A stretch of 23,955 bases of DNA from Alphaproteobacteria bacterium (GTDB lineage: Bacteria > Pseudomonadota > Alphaproteobacteria > Rhizobiales > Devosiaceae), in assembly GCA_013152625.1 (NCBI GenBank), contig JAADFY010000112.1, positions 1 to 23,955 of the forward strand, given 5' to 3'. Both the position numbers and the translations under genes were made by a program. Positions 14,698 to 22,865 of this stretch are shown here, in pieces. The stretch's first letter is position 1. The number at the start of each line of letters is the position of its first letter. A model generated the notes under the pieces. That model did not search any database, had not been told where the DNA came from, and saw only the letters and a program-made list of their open reading frames with translations.

Positions 14698-16074
14698 CTA
14701 GAAAAAATCGATACTGACACGAAACAGTTGCTCCACCTCGCGCACCGAATCCGCCAGCGAGAACACGATAACAAAATCCCCCGCTTCGATCTTCTGGTCG
14801 CCGGCGGGCATAATAACCTCCTCACCGCGAATAATGGCGCCGATACGAATACCGGGATCGAGTTTTACGTCGCGCAACTGCTTGCCCACAAGCGGCGAGG
14901 TGTCCAGGGCTTCCGCCTCAAGCAGTTCAGCGGCGCCGTTTTGCAGGGTATAAACACCGCGAATGCGGCCCCGGCGCACATGGCGCAATATGCGCGAGAC
15001 GGTCACCGCCCGCGGATTGATAAACGCATCCACCCCCAGCCGGCGGGCGAACCGGGGATATTGAGCCTGATTGACCAGAGCAATGGTGGTCGGGCACCCC
15101 AGCTCCGAAGCCATGACCGCGCTTAATATGTTGGTCTCATCGTCATTGGTCAGGCCCAGATACATATGGGTGTCGCGCACGTCCACCTCGTGCATGATGT
15201 CTTCGCTTAACGCATCCCCGTAAACCACAATGGACGAACCCAGTTCTTCCGCCGCCGCCTGTGCCCGTTGCCGGTCGTCCTCAATCAGCCGCACCGAAAT
15301 GCCGTCCCCGCCCGCTTCCAGCTTACGTGCCACATAGCGCCCGATATTGCCCGCCCCGCCAATCACAATCCGTGAGGGCGGCTTTTCATCACGCCCGAAA
15401 AGGCCCAGCACCCGGTCCACCTGGTCCCCGGCAACCGCTACATATGCCTGATCTCCAGCCTGCAACTGATCCCGGGTTCTAAGCACCATCATCTTGCCGT
15501 CACGGCGCACGCCCATGACCGTGGCCAGAAGGTTGGGAAATAACTCGGTGAGCTGGTTAAGGGGGGTGTCAATGACCGCACAATCTTCCTGAACATCTAT
15601 GGCGACCACCGAAACACGGCCCTCCTCGAAATCCACGATTTCAGAGGCGCCCGGATGGCGGATCCGTTGCAGGATAAGGTCCCCCACCTCCACCTCGGGC
15701 GATATGATCACATCGATGGGCAAATGATTGCGCGCAAACAGATCGGCCCACTCGGAGCGCAAATAGGCCTGGGCCCGTATGCGGGCGATCCGGGTGGGCA
15801 CACCAAATATCGAGTGGGCCACCTGACAGGCGATCATGTTGACTTCATCGACCTGGGTAACCGCAATCAGCATGTCTGCGTCCTCGGCCCCCGCAGAAGC
15901 CAGCGCATCAGGGTGGGAGCCATGGCCATGCACCCCGCGCGCATCCAGAGTATCGCGAATGCGCTGGACCAGTTCCGCGTTCCTGTCGATCACGGTGACT
16001 TCGTTGCCCTCGGCGCTCAAGCGCTCGGCAATGCCGTAGCCCACCTGACCGGCCCCGCAGATTATGACGCGCAT
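14698..16074 (-). CDS. trkA: Trk system potassium transporter regulatory subunit TrkA
   Basis: Cytoplasmic NAD(H)-binding gating ring that partners TrkH. The 458-residue protein is a duplication of RCK_N plus RCK_C. The first dinucleotide-binding motif is GAGQVG (7-12) with the acidic end of strand 2 at VTVIDRN; the second is GGAGNIG (239-245). TrkA_C domains follow each (about 140-220 and 370-455). The frame is open to 16245, which would overlap ntrX; ATG 16074 gives MRVIICGAGQVGYG, the normal start, 49 bases downstream of ntrX. Adjacent to trkH in what is probably one transcript running from ntrY or further upstream. TrkA after ntrX is the usual alphaproteobacterial order. Confidence 0.94.
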   Translation of the reverse strand: MRVIICGAGQVGYGIAERLSAEGNEVTVIDRNAELVQRIRDTLDARGVHGHGSHPDALASAGAEDADMLIAVTQVDEVNMIACQVAHSIFGVPTRIARIRAQAYLRSEWADLFARNHLPIDVIISPEVEVGDLILQRIRHPGASEIVDFEEGRVSVVAIDVQEDCAVIDTPLNQLTELFPNLLATVMGVRRDGKMMVLRTRDQLQAGDQAYVAVAGDQVDRVLGLFGRDEKPPSRIVIGGAGNIGRYVARKLEAGGDGISVRLIEDDRQRAQAAAEELGSSIVVYGDALSEDIMHEVDVRDTHMYLGLTNDDETNILSAVMASELGCPTTIALVNQAQYPRFARRLGVDAFINPRAVTVSRILRHVRRGRIRGVYTLQNGAAELLEAEALDTSPLVGKQLRDVKLDPGIRIGAIIRGEEVIMPAGDQKIEAGDFVIVFSLADSVREVEQLFRVSIDFF

Positions 16075-16123
16075 TTGTCCACTCTTTTTCGTCGGCGATT
16101 CTTTTTGCCGTTCCCCGCGTGCC

Positions 16124-17503
16124 TTATAGGCCCAAAGACCGCAATTTGCGATGCAGGGCGCTGCGTTCCATGCCGACAAACTCCGCCGTGCGCGAAATGT
16201 TGCCGCCAAACCGCTCGATCTGCGCCATGAGATACTGACGTTCAAACACTTCGCGGGCGTCCCGCAGGGGCAGGCTCATGAGATGGGTGCCCGCCTCGGC
16301 ATCATTCATGGTGGGCAACACCTCACCGATATCCGGCGGCAGCATGGCCGCGGTCACCTGTCCGCCGACGGGCAATGTATCGCGCACCAGAATGAGCAAC
16401 CGTTCGATGGAATTTCGCAACTGGCGAATATTGCCCGGCCAGTCCTGAGCCTGCAACACCGCCAGGGCATCCTCGGCGATTTCCACCACCGGCTGATTGT
16501 TGGCCTTGGAAAGCTGGGCGATAAACCGGGTTACCAGTGGCGGCACGTCCTCGCGCCGCTCTTTGAGCGAGGGCAGTTTAACCGGCACCACCGCCAGACG
16601 GTGAAACAGATCGGCGCGGAATTTCCCCTCGTCGATCATCCGGTTGATATTGGCCGAAGTCGAGGCAATAAACCGCACGTCCACCTGTACAGGACTTTGC
16701 CCGTTTACGCGTTTAAACTGATTTTCCACCAGCGCCCGCAGCAAACCCGTCTGCACCTCGTCACTCATGGCCGAGATTTCGCCCAGAAACAGGGTGCCCC
16801 CATGGGCCCGTTCCAAAGCGCCCGCTTCAACCCGGATCCCCTCACGCCCTTCTGTTTCCTCCCCGAACAGTACCGACATGACATCCTGGGGTGGATACAT
16901 GGTCAGATTGACCTCGATCAGCGGCCCGTCGGCCCGGGTGGAACTGGCATGAATGACCCGGGCGCTAAGGGATTTGCCGACCCCCATGGCCCCGGTCAGC
17001 AGCACCCGTGAGTTGGTGGGCGCTGTTTTTTCCAGCATGGTGCGCAACTGGGCCGCAAGGGCCGAATCGCCGATGATCTCGGTGGTCCCGTCCCCGGTCT
17101 TTTCCCGCAGGTCCGCCACCTCCGCCTGCAATCGCGAGGCCTCCATGGCCCGTTGCGCCACCAGCAGCAACCGGTCGATCTTGAAGGGCTTTTCGATATA
17201 GTCATAGGCCCCCCGTTTGATGGCGGAAACGGCCGTTTCCACATTGCCATGGCCGGAAATCATGACCACGGGAATATCACCATGGTTGGTGTGCAAAGCG
17301 TCCAGGGTCTGTAATCCGTCCAGGGTCGAGCCCTGCATCCAGATATCGAGAAACACCAGATTGGGGCGCCGGGCATTGACCGCCTGCAGAGCGCTGTCGC
17401 TGTCATGGGCGCCCCGGGTTCGATAGCCCTCATCTTCCAGAACCCCCGCGATCAGGTCACGAATGTCGTCCTCGTCGTCAACAATCAAAATATCCATGGC
17501 CAT
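16124..17503 (-). CDS. ntrX: Response regulator NtrX with degenerate ATPase site
   Basis: Response regulator of the NtrYX two-component system, linked in alphaproteobacteria to nitrogen metabolism, redox and envelope functions. The 459 residues form a receiver domain (acidic pocket D9-D13, phosphoacceptor D53, K105), an AAA+ domain and a Fis-type helix-turn-helix (FGGNISRTAEFVGMERSALHRKL). In the AAA+ domain Walker A reads GAMGVGKS (171-178, lysine kept). Walker B reads TLFLGEIS, so G241 (codon GGC) replaces the aspartate expected in TLFLDEI. The sigma54-contacting GAFTGA motif is absent (LFGEETEGREGIRVEAGAL), which is usual for NtrX. ATP-driven activation of sigma54 is therefore unlikely; DNA binding should be intact. 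It starts five bases after ntrY, clearly cotranscribed. Confidence 0.93.
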   Translation of the reverse strand: MAMDILIVDDEDDIRDLIAGVLEDEGYRTRGAHDSDSALQAVNARRPNLVFLDIWMQGSTLDGLQTLDALHTNHGDIPVVMISGHGNVETAVSAIKRGAYDYIEKPFKIDRLLLVAQRAMEASRLQAEVADLREKTGDGTTEIIGDSALAAQLRTMLEKTAPTNSRVLLTGAMGVGKSLSARVIHASSTRADGPLIEVNLTMYPPQDVMSVLFGEETEGREGIRVEAGALERAHGGTLFLGEISAMSDEVQTGLLRALVENQFKRVNGQSPVQVDVRFIASTSANINRMIDEGKFRADLFHRLAVVPVKLPSLKERREDVPPLVTRFIAQLSKANNQPVVEIAEDALAVLQAQDWPGNIRQLRNSIERLLILVRDTLPVGGQVTAAMLPPDIGEVLPTMNDAEAGTHLMSLPLRDAREVFERQYLMAQIERFGGNISRTAEFVGMERSALHRKLRSLGL

Positions 17504-17508
17504 ATTAC

Positions 17509-20133
17509 TCAGCTACCCTCGGCTGGAACCGGCGATGCAACCGGCAGGTTGCCTGACTCGCCATTTGTGTCACTGGATGAACCCGAATTCGGTTCGGTTT
17601 TCGGTGCCCCCGCTTTGCCTGTTCTGGCGGTAGTTTTTCCCCCGTCTTCCGCCCTGCCCGCTTTGATGGTTGTTTCCCCCTCGCCTTCCGCCCCCGGTGG
17701 CTCTTTTTCCACGTCGAGGGTATCGGGCACGGTTTTGGTCAGCGTAAAGGCCAGACAGGCGCCCCGGCGCGCGGCCCGGCCCGCTCTTGGCTTTCGTGCC
17801 GGCCCGCTCTTGGCTTTCGTGCCGGGCTCGCTCTTGGCTTTCGTGCCGGGCTCGAGCTGGGAATCCAGCAGTTCGACCTCGCCGCTGTGCTGCTCGACGA
17901 TCTTGAGCACAATGGCCAGTCCCAGTCCGGTCCCCTTGTCCCGTGTCGTCACATAGGGTTCGAGCAGTTTCTGGCGGGCGTCCTTTGGCCAGCCCGGGCC
18001 ATTGTCGCTCACCAGCACCTGAAAATCATTTTCCCGTTCACGAACCGAAACCACAATGCGCGGATCGTCGATTTTGCCCCCCGCCATGCCTTCGAGTGCT
18101 TCGGCGGCGTTCTTGATAACGTTGGTTAGGGCCTGGGTGATCAGCCTGGCGTCAAAGTCGGCGGCAATGGTGCCTTCGGGAATGTCGGTTTCAATTTTAA
18201 TGTGGGGGTGGCGCACACTTTCGGAAAACACCGCCTGGCGCACCGCATCGGCCAGATCACCGCTTTCGATCCGGGCCACCGGCATCCGGGCAAAAGCGGA
18301 AAACTCATCCACCATGCGCCCGATATCGCCCACCTGGCGCACAATGGTGGAGGTGCATTTGTCAAACACCTCGATATCGTCGGCCAACCGCTCGGCATAG
18401 CGCCGCCGGAGGCGTTCGGCGGACAGCTGGATGGGCGTGAGCGGGTTTTTGATCTCATGGGCAATGCGCTGTGCCACATCGGCCCAGGCACTGGTGCGCT
18501 GGGCGGCCATGAGTTCAGTTATGTCATCCAGGGTGATCACGAATCCCTTGGAATTGGTTACCGTGCCCTCCCGGGTGATGCGCACCTGATAGGTGCGTTC
18601 CTGTCCGGTGCGGTTGAATGTAATTTGCTGCTGGGACTGGCCGCGCCGCCCGTGGGAGACCAGATCGACAATGCCTTTGAGCTCGGGCACGGTTTTGGCC
18701 ACGTCCACCCCCACCAGATCAGGCTCGGCCATGTTAAAAATCGAAGCGGCACGTCCGTTGACCAGATTGACCCGGGCAAACTGGTCCAGCCCGACCACGC
18801 CGGCGGACACCCCCTCCAGCACCGCTTCGGTAAACTGGCGGCGCTGGTCGATCATCTGGTTGGCCCGCAACAGCAACTGGCGCTGGGATTTGATCTCCTG
18901 GGTCATCAAATTGAAACGCACCGACAGATCGTGCATATCGCCGCGTTTTTCTGTAACCGGCACCTGCACATCCAGATCCCCCTGGGACACCCGGCTCGAA
19001 GCGATCATGAGATTGCGAATCGGGGCCACCAGCCGGTTGGCCAGGGCAATGCCAATCCATACCGCCGCTAAAAGAACCACCAGCGCCAGCCCCAGATACA
19101 TGATGGCAAAGGTGACCTGAAAAACCAGCCGGCTGGATTCATACTCGCGATATTCGGTTACATTCTGATCGGTCAGCCGCATATATTCGAGCACCTGGGG
19201 GTCCACGGGCCGGGCCGCAAACAAATAGACTTCCTCATAGCCGCGCAGTTTGACCACCGACCCGATCAGGTTTGTCCGCCCCGGAGCGATATTGGTGGGC
19301 TGGCCGATTTCAACCCCTTCAAGTCCATCCTGTGGCAACACCGGCACCCGGCCCGGGGTGTTGATTTTCGCTCTAAGAATCACCTCACGGTCGGCATTGA
19401 GAAGAAATGCCCAGGGCAGGCCGCGCTCCTGTGAAATCGCTGTGAAAACGCGCTCGAAGGTTTCCCGGTCATCGTCAAACGTATTTCGCATCTCTTCAAT
19501 GGCGTGGGTGACCCCCAGAACATCATCGCGCAGCACATCGGCGTGCTCGAGCATATAGGACCGGGCCACCAGCCGGGAACTTTCCACCATCGCACGGGTC
19601 CGATCGGAGAACCACTGATCCAACCCCTGGTTGAGGGCGATTATGGCCACCGTGGCCACAATGAAGGCGGGCAGCGCCGCGCCAAATGCAAACAGCCCCA
19701 CCAGTCTGGTGTGCAGACCGGCCCCCGCCTCCTTTCTAAGTCGCGACTGCACCAGCATGACCGCCTCGGCCAGCACCAGCGCCACAACGATCAATACCAG
19801 AACCGCATTGACCACCCAGATGCTCATCCACACATCCGGCTCCGGTTCGATGGGTGTGGCGCCGGTCAGGACCAGAAACGAAATCGAGGCGCTGGCCACC
19901 GCTGAAAGCACGATAAACAGGCCGAAATAGCGCAAAAGCCGGTTCACATCGAACCGCCGCAGGTCAAAAAACCGGAGCACCCGGCTCGGGAATGTCGGAG
20001 GGGGCGAAACGTCCGGTTTTGCTGATTTGGCGGATCCCGGTCTGGCAGGCACACCCGTGTCAGCCTTGGCAGCTGACGCCGGGATGGTATCGGTTTGCGG
20101 TTCGCTCCCCGCCTCTGCCGCCGCTTCGGTCAT
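17509..20133 (-). CDS. ntrY: Membrane sensor histidine kinase NtrY, extended
   Basis: Sensor kinase of the NtrYX system. In order: a disordered Pro/Ala-rich N-terminus (1-50); membrane helices near 70-90, 105-128 and 144-166; an extracytoplasmic region (170-335); a fourth helix (338-362); HAMP (363-425); PAS (430-540); HisKA with H559 (RIAHEIKNPLTPIQLSAERL); and HATPase_c with N-box N671/N674, G1 DNGPG (710-714) and G2 GTGLGL (734-739). At 874 residues it is about 100 longer than I expect for the family. The excess is an insertion at about 759-789, encoded by a DNA minisatellite just before the last strand of the ATPase domain (GACLAFTLTK), and an acidic Gly/Ser/Thr/Pro-rich tail (805-874). 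A 142-bp gap with a 12-bp palindrome precedes it. ntrX follows after five bases. Confidence 0.93.
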   Translation of the reverse strand: MTEAAAEAGSEPQTDTIPASAAKADTGVPARPGSAKSAKPDVSPPPTFPSRVLRFFDLRRFDVNRLLRYFGLFIVLSAVASASISFLVLTGATPIEPEPDVWMSIWVVNAVLVLIVVALVLAEAVMLVQSRLRKEAGAGLHTRLVGLFAFGAALPAFIVATVAIIALNQGLDQWFSDRTRAMVESSRLVARSYMLEHADVLRDDVLGVTHAIEEMRNTFDDDRETFERVFTAISQERGLPWAFLLNADREVILRAKINTPGRVPVLPQDGLEGVEIGQPTNIAPGRTNLIGSVVKLRGYEEVYLFAARPVDPQVLEYMRLTDQNVTEYREYESSRLVFQVTFAIMYLGLALVVLLAAVWIGIALANRLVAPIRNLMIASSRVSQGDLDVQVPVTEKRGDMHDLSVRFNLMTQEIKSQRQLLLRANQMIDQRRQFTEAVLEGVSAGVVGLDQFARVNLVNGRAASIFNMAEPDLVGVDVAKTVPELKGIVDLVSHGRRGQSQQQITFNRTGQERTYQVRITREGTVTNSKGFVITLDDITELMAAQRTSAWADVAQRIAHEIKNPLTPIQLSAERLRRRYAERLADDIEVFDKCTSTIVRQVGDIGRMVDEFSAFARMPVARIESGDLADAVRQAVFSESVRHPHIKIETDIPEGTIAADFDARLITQALTNVIKNAAEALEGMAGGKIDDPRIVVSVRERENDFQVLVSDNGPGWPKDARQKLLEPYVTTRDKGTGLGLAIVLKIVEQHSGEVELLDSQLEPGTKAKSEPGTKAKSGPARKPRAGRAARRGACLAFTLTKTVPDTLDVEKEPPGAEGEGETTIKAGRAEDGGKTTARTGKAGAPKTEPNSGSSSDTNGESGNLPVASPVPAEGS
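17782..17852 (-). repeat. 24/24/23-bp minisatellite inside ntrY
   Basis: Three head-to-tail copies of a unit containing cgctcttggctttcgtgcc (plus-strand view) lie at 17829-17852 (24 bp), 17805-17828 (24 bp, identical) and 17782-17804 (23 bp, one base shorter with a changed edge). On the coding strand the first two copies read EPGTKAKS twice. The third, being shifted by one base, reads as ARKPRA, and then the frame enters the last strand of the kinase ATPase domain. Confidence 0.9.
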
Positions 20134-20275
20134 TGGAATCCAGTGCCTGGCGCCAACGCGCTATTGGAAGATGTCTAGACATTGCCGCTATTTCGCCACT
20201 GATCAACAAAATTGTTGCCAAAATGTGACAGTCCGGTGAATGCCAAATCGTGCATTTTAGACACGCCGTGTCAGT
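20134..20275 (-). promoter_or_regulatory. ntrC-ntrY intergenic region with palindromes
   Basis: This 142-bp gap is the largest inside the dusB-to-ntrX run and probably carries a separate ntrYX promoter. It holds a perfect 12-bp palindrome atgtctagacat (20171-20182), about 37 bases before the ntrY ATG. A dyad caacaa/ttgttg around tt lies near 20208-20221, and a compact 13-base dyad gacacgccgtgtc lies at 20260-20272 just after the ntrC stop. No good sigma70 or sigma54 (GG-N10-GC) promoter was recognised. Confidence 0.4.
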
Positions 20276-21742
20276 TCAGACCCCGCCACGAGAGCGTTTG
20301 ACGATCTCGATCCCGTGGTGGCGAATCTTTTTGCGCACTGTGTTGCGGTTCAGTCCGAGCACTTCGGCAGCCTTGATCTGATTGCCCCCGCACAGATCCA
20401 ACGTCATGGTCAGCAGCGGCAATTCAAACTCGTCCATCAACCTTTGGTAGAGACCGGCGGGAGGAAGATGTGGCTCGCTGGCCTGGATTTCGGCGCCCAC
20501 AGCGCTATTGACCGCGCCGGCGATGGAGGTGTCCGCCCCCCGGGTCCGGCCTTGCCCGGAACCATGGGACCCGGTGCCGGTGCTGTTGAGTTCATGGTCG
20601 ATAATGGCGGCGGAAATCACATCATCTGAGTATAACGCCGCCAGCCGGCGAATGAGATTTTCCAGTTCGCGGACATTGCCCGGCCATGAATGGGCCTGCA
20701 TTTCGCGGATCGCTTCGGGGGAAATCGTTTTTTGCGCCTCGTTTTCGGTTTCGGTCCGGGCAAGAAAATGCGCAATCAGATCGCCCAGGTCATCCAGACG
20801 CTCGCGCAGGGGCGGCAGGCGTAACGGGACCACATTCAACCGGTAGTAAAGGTCTTCGCGAAACAGGCCCTGGCGAATCAACTGCGTAAGATCGCGATGG
20901 GTTGCCGCAACGATACGCACATTGGTCTTGATGGCGGCCCGGCCCCCCACCATGGTATATTCGCCTTCCTGAATGACCCGCAGCAACCGGGTCTGGGCCT
21001 CCATGGGCATATCCCCGATCTCGTCGAGAAACAAAGTGCCGCCCTCGGCCTCTTCAAACCGGCCCGAAGTCCGGGCATTGGCGCCGGTAAACGCTCCCTT
21101 TTCATGGCCGAACAATTCTGCCTCGATCAATTCCCGGGGGATGGCGGCCATATTGATGGCCACGAACGGGCCGTTCTGGCGCTTGCCGAACTGGTGCAGG
21201 GCTTTCGCCACCAGTTCCTTGCCGGTGCCGCTTTCCCCGGTAATCATGACCGTAAGATCGGATTGCATCAGCCGGGCCAGCACCCGGTAGACATCCTGCA
21301 TGGCTGGCGAGCGGCCCACCAGAGGCATGGTTTCAGTTTCAACCGGCCTTTGTGGTGGCTCGCGCCCCGCATTGCGCGCGTCGGCCAAAGCCCGGGCAAC
21401 CGCCGAGGTCAGTTCCCCAAGATCGAAGGGTTTAGGCAAATATTCATACGCCCCCACCTCAGAAGCGCGAATGGCGGTCATGAAGGTGTTTTGTGCACTC
21501 ATGACAATTATCGGCAGATCGGGGCGTAATTTCTTGATCCGGGGCAGAACATCAAAAGCGTTACCGTCGGGCATGGCCACATCAGTAATCAACAGATCGC
21601 CCTCCCCCCGACTGACCCAGTTCCACATGGTCGAAATATTACCCGTGGGACGCACCTCATATCCGGTTCTCGTCAGCGCCTGATTGAGCACCATGCGAAT
21701 GGCCGCGTCATCATCCGCGAGTAATATTATCCCGTTTGCCAT
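20276..21742 (-). CDS. ntrC: Nitrogen regulation response regulator NtrC
   Basis: Sigma54-dependent activator of nitrogen assimilation genes. The receiver domain has D54 (LLITDVAMPDG) and K104 (LPKPF). The AAA+ domain is fully canonical: Walker A GESGTGKE (169-176), GAFTGA (216-221) and Walker B TLFLDE (236-241), in clear contrast to its neighbour NtrX. The C-terminal Fis-type helix-turn-helix is GGNQIKAAEVLGLNRNTVRKKIRHHGIE. A Gly/Ser/Thr-rich linker (about 392-440) joins the ATPase and DNA-binding domains. Length 488 is normal. It starts 13 bases after ntrB, with which it forms a transcript led by dusB. Phosphorylation by NtrB is the established control. Confidence 0.96.
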   Translation of the reverse strand: MANGIILLADDDAAIRMVLNQALTRTGYEVRPTGNISTMWNWVSRGEGDLLITDVAMPDGNAFDVLPRIKKLRPDLPIIVMSAQNTFMTAIRASEVGAYEYLPKPFDLGELTSAVARALADARNAGREPPQRPVETETMPLVGRSPAMQDVYRVLARLMQSDLTVMITGESGTGKELVAKALHQFGKRQNGPFVAINMAAIPRELIEAELFGHEKGAFTGANARTSGRFEEAEGGTLFLDEIGDMPMEAQTRLLRVIQEGEYTMVGGRAAIKTNVRIVAATHRDLTQLIRQGLFREDLYYRLNVVPLRLPPLRERLDDLGDLIAHFLARTETENEAQKTISPEAIREMQAHSWPGNVRELENLIRRLAALYSDDVISAAIIDHELNSTGTGSHGSGQGRTRGADTSIAGAVNSAVGAEIQASEPHLPPAGLYQRLMDEFELPLLTMTLDLCGGNQIKAAEVLGLNRNTVRKKIRHHGIEIVKRSRGGV

Positions 21743-21755
21743 GGCTGTTTACTCT

Positions 21756-22865
21756 TTACGTTTCAATGTCATAAGGCAGGTCGGCCCCGGTGGCGACAGG
21801 CAGCAGAACACGAAACCGGGTCCGGCCCGGGGTACTGTCGAATTCAATCACCCCCCCATGATCGCCGATCATTTTGGCCACCAGCGCCAGGCCCAGCCCG
21901 CTCCCGGTGGCCTTGGTGGTCACGAACGGGTCAAACAGGTGGGCCAAGATTTCGGCCGGCACCCCCGGGCCGTTGTCCTCAACGATAATTTCAAGCGGCA
22001 GCGACACCCGCTCCAGCACTCCCGGCACCGCAATGCGGATCCCTGGCCGAAACGCGGTTCTCAGGTGAATTTCCGGGTGGGGCTGCCCGGCGGCGGCTTC
22101 CGCCCCGTTCTTGATCAGATTCAAGAACACCTGCACGAGCTGGTCGCGGTTGCCCAGAACCGGGGGCAGCGACGGGTCATATATCTCGCTAAATGTTACA
22201 TCCGGTGCCACCCCGTTCTGGGCCAGCAGCCGCACCCGCTTCAAAATGACGTGAATGTTCAGCGGAACCCCATCCAGTGGCCGGTCATCACCGAACACAT
22301 CCACCCGCTCCACCAGGGCGACAATCCGGTCGGTTTCGTCCCGGATCAGCCGGGCCAGCGCCCGGTCATCGCCGGTACTGGACTGTTCGAGCAACTGGGC
22401 CGCCCCGCGAATGCCCGACAGGGGGTTTTTGATTTCGTGGGCCAACATGGCGCCAAGACCGGTAATCGACCGGGCCGCCCCCCGGGAAACCAGTTGCCGG
22501 TCGATCTTGTCGGCCATGGTGCGTTCGTGCAGAACCAGGGTCACCAGCCCGTCCCCAATAGGCAGCGGTGTGCCGAACACATCCACCATGCGTTCCGTCC
22601 CCGAGCGCACGGTGGACACCGGCACCCGGTATTCGCTGGCGGGGGCGTTGCGGCCGATCACCCGCTCCACCAGCCCTAAAATTGGCGACCCGAAGGCGAT
22701 GAGATCATTCAGGGACTGGCGGCACAGCACGCCGGCTGAAATCTGGAAAAAATCCTCGGCGGCGACATTGACCGCCCGGATGGAATTATCTCCACCACAT
22801 ACCAGCACCGGATGCGGCAGCGATTGAACCATGGCAACCGCCAGTTCCGGATCAGCGCCGATCAT
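21756..22865 (-). CDS. ntrB: Nitrogen regulation histidine kinase NtrB (GlnL)
   Basis: Soluble histidine kinase/phosphatase that, with PII protein, sets NtrC phosphorylation according to nitrogen status. The 369 residues comprise a PAS domain (about 8-118), a HisKA region with H143 (AMLAHEIKNPLSGIRGAAQLLE) and a HATPase_c domain with N-box (LNLIKNGAEAA), G1 DNGPG and G2 GSGLGLAL. No membrane helix is present, as expected. The ATG overlaps the dusB stop by four bases (ATGA), indicating translational coupling. ntrC follows after 13 bases. Confidence 0.96.
   Translation of the reverse strand: MIGADPELAVAMVQSLPHPVLVCGGDNSIRAVNVAAEDFFQISAGVLCRQSLNDLIAFGSPILGLVERVIGRNAPASEYRVPVSTVRSGTERMVDVFGTPLPIGDGLVTLVLHERTMADKIDRQLVSRGAARSITGLGAMLAHEIKNPLSGIRGAAQLLEQSSTGDDRALARLIRDETDRIVALVERVDVFGDDRPLDGVPLNIHVILKRVRLLAQNGVAPDVTFSEIYDPSLPPVLGNRDQLVQVFLNLIKNGAEAAAGQPHPEIHLRTAFRPGIRIAVPGVLERVSLPLEIIVEDNGPGVPAEILAHLFDPFVTTKATGSGLGLALVAKMIGDHGGVIEFDSTPGRTRFRVLLPVATGADLPYDIET

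Noticed and set aside
16075..16245. Longer trkA start overlapping ntrX
   Set aside because: The extension lies inside the ntrX coding sequence in another frame; ATG 16074 gives the normal Rossmann-fold start.
20260..20272. Dyad gacacgccgtgtc after ntrC as an intrinsic terminator
   Set aside because: The stem is only six pairs around one base and no T-run follows on the minus strand.
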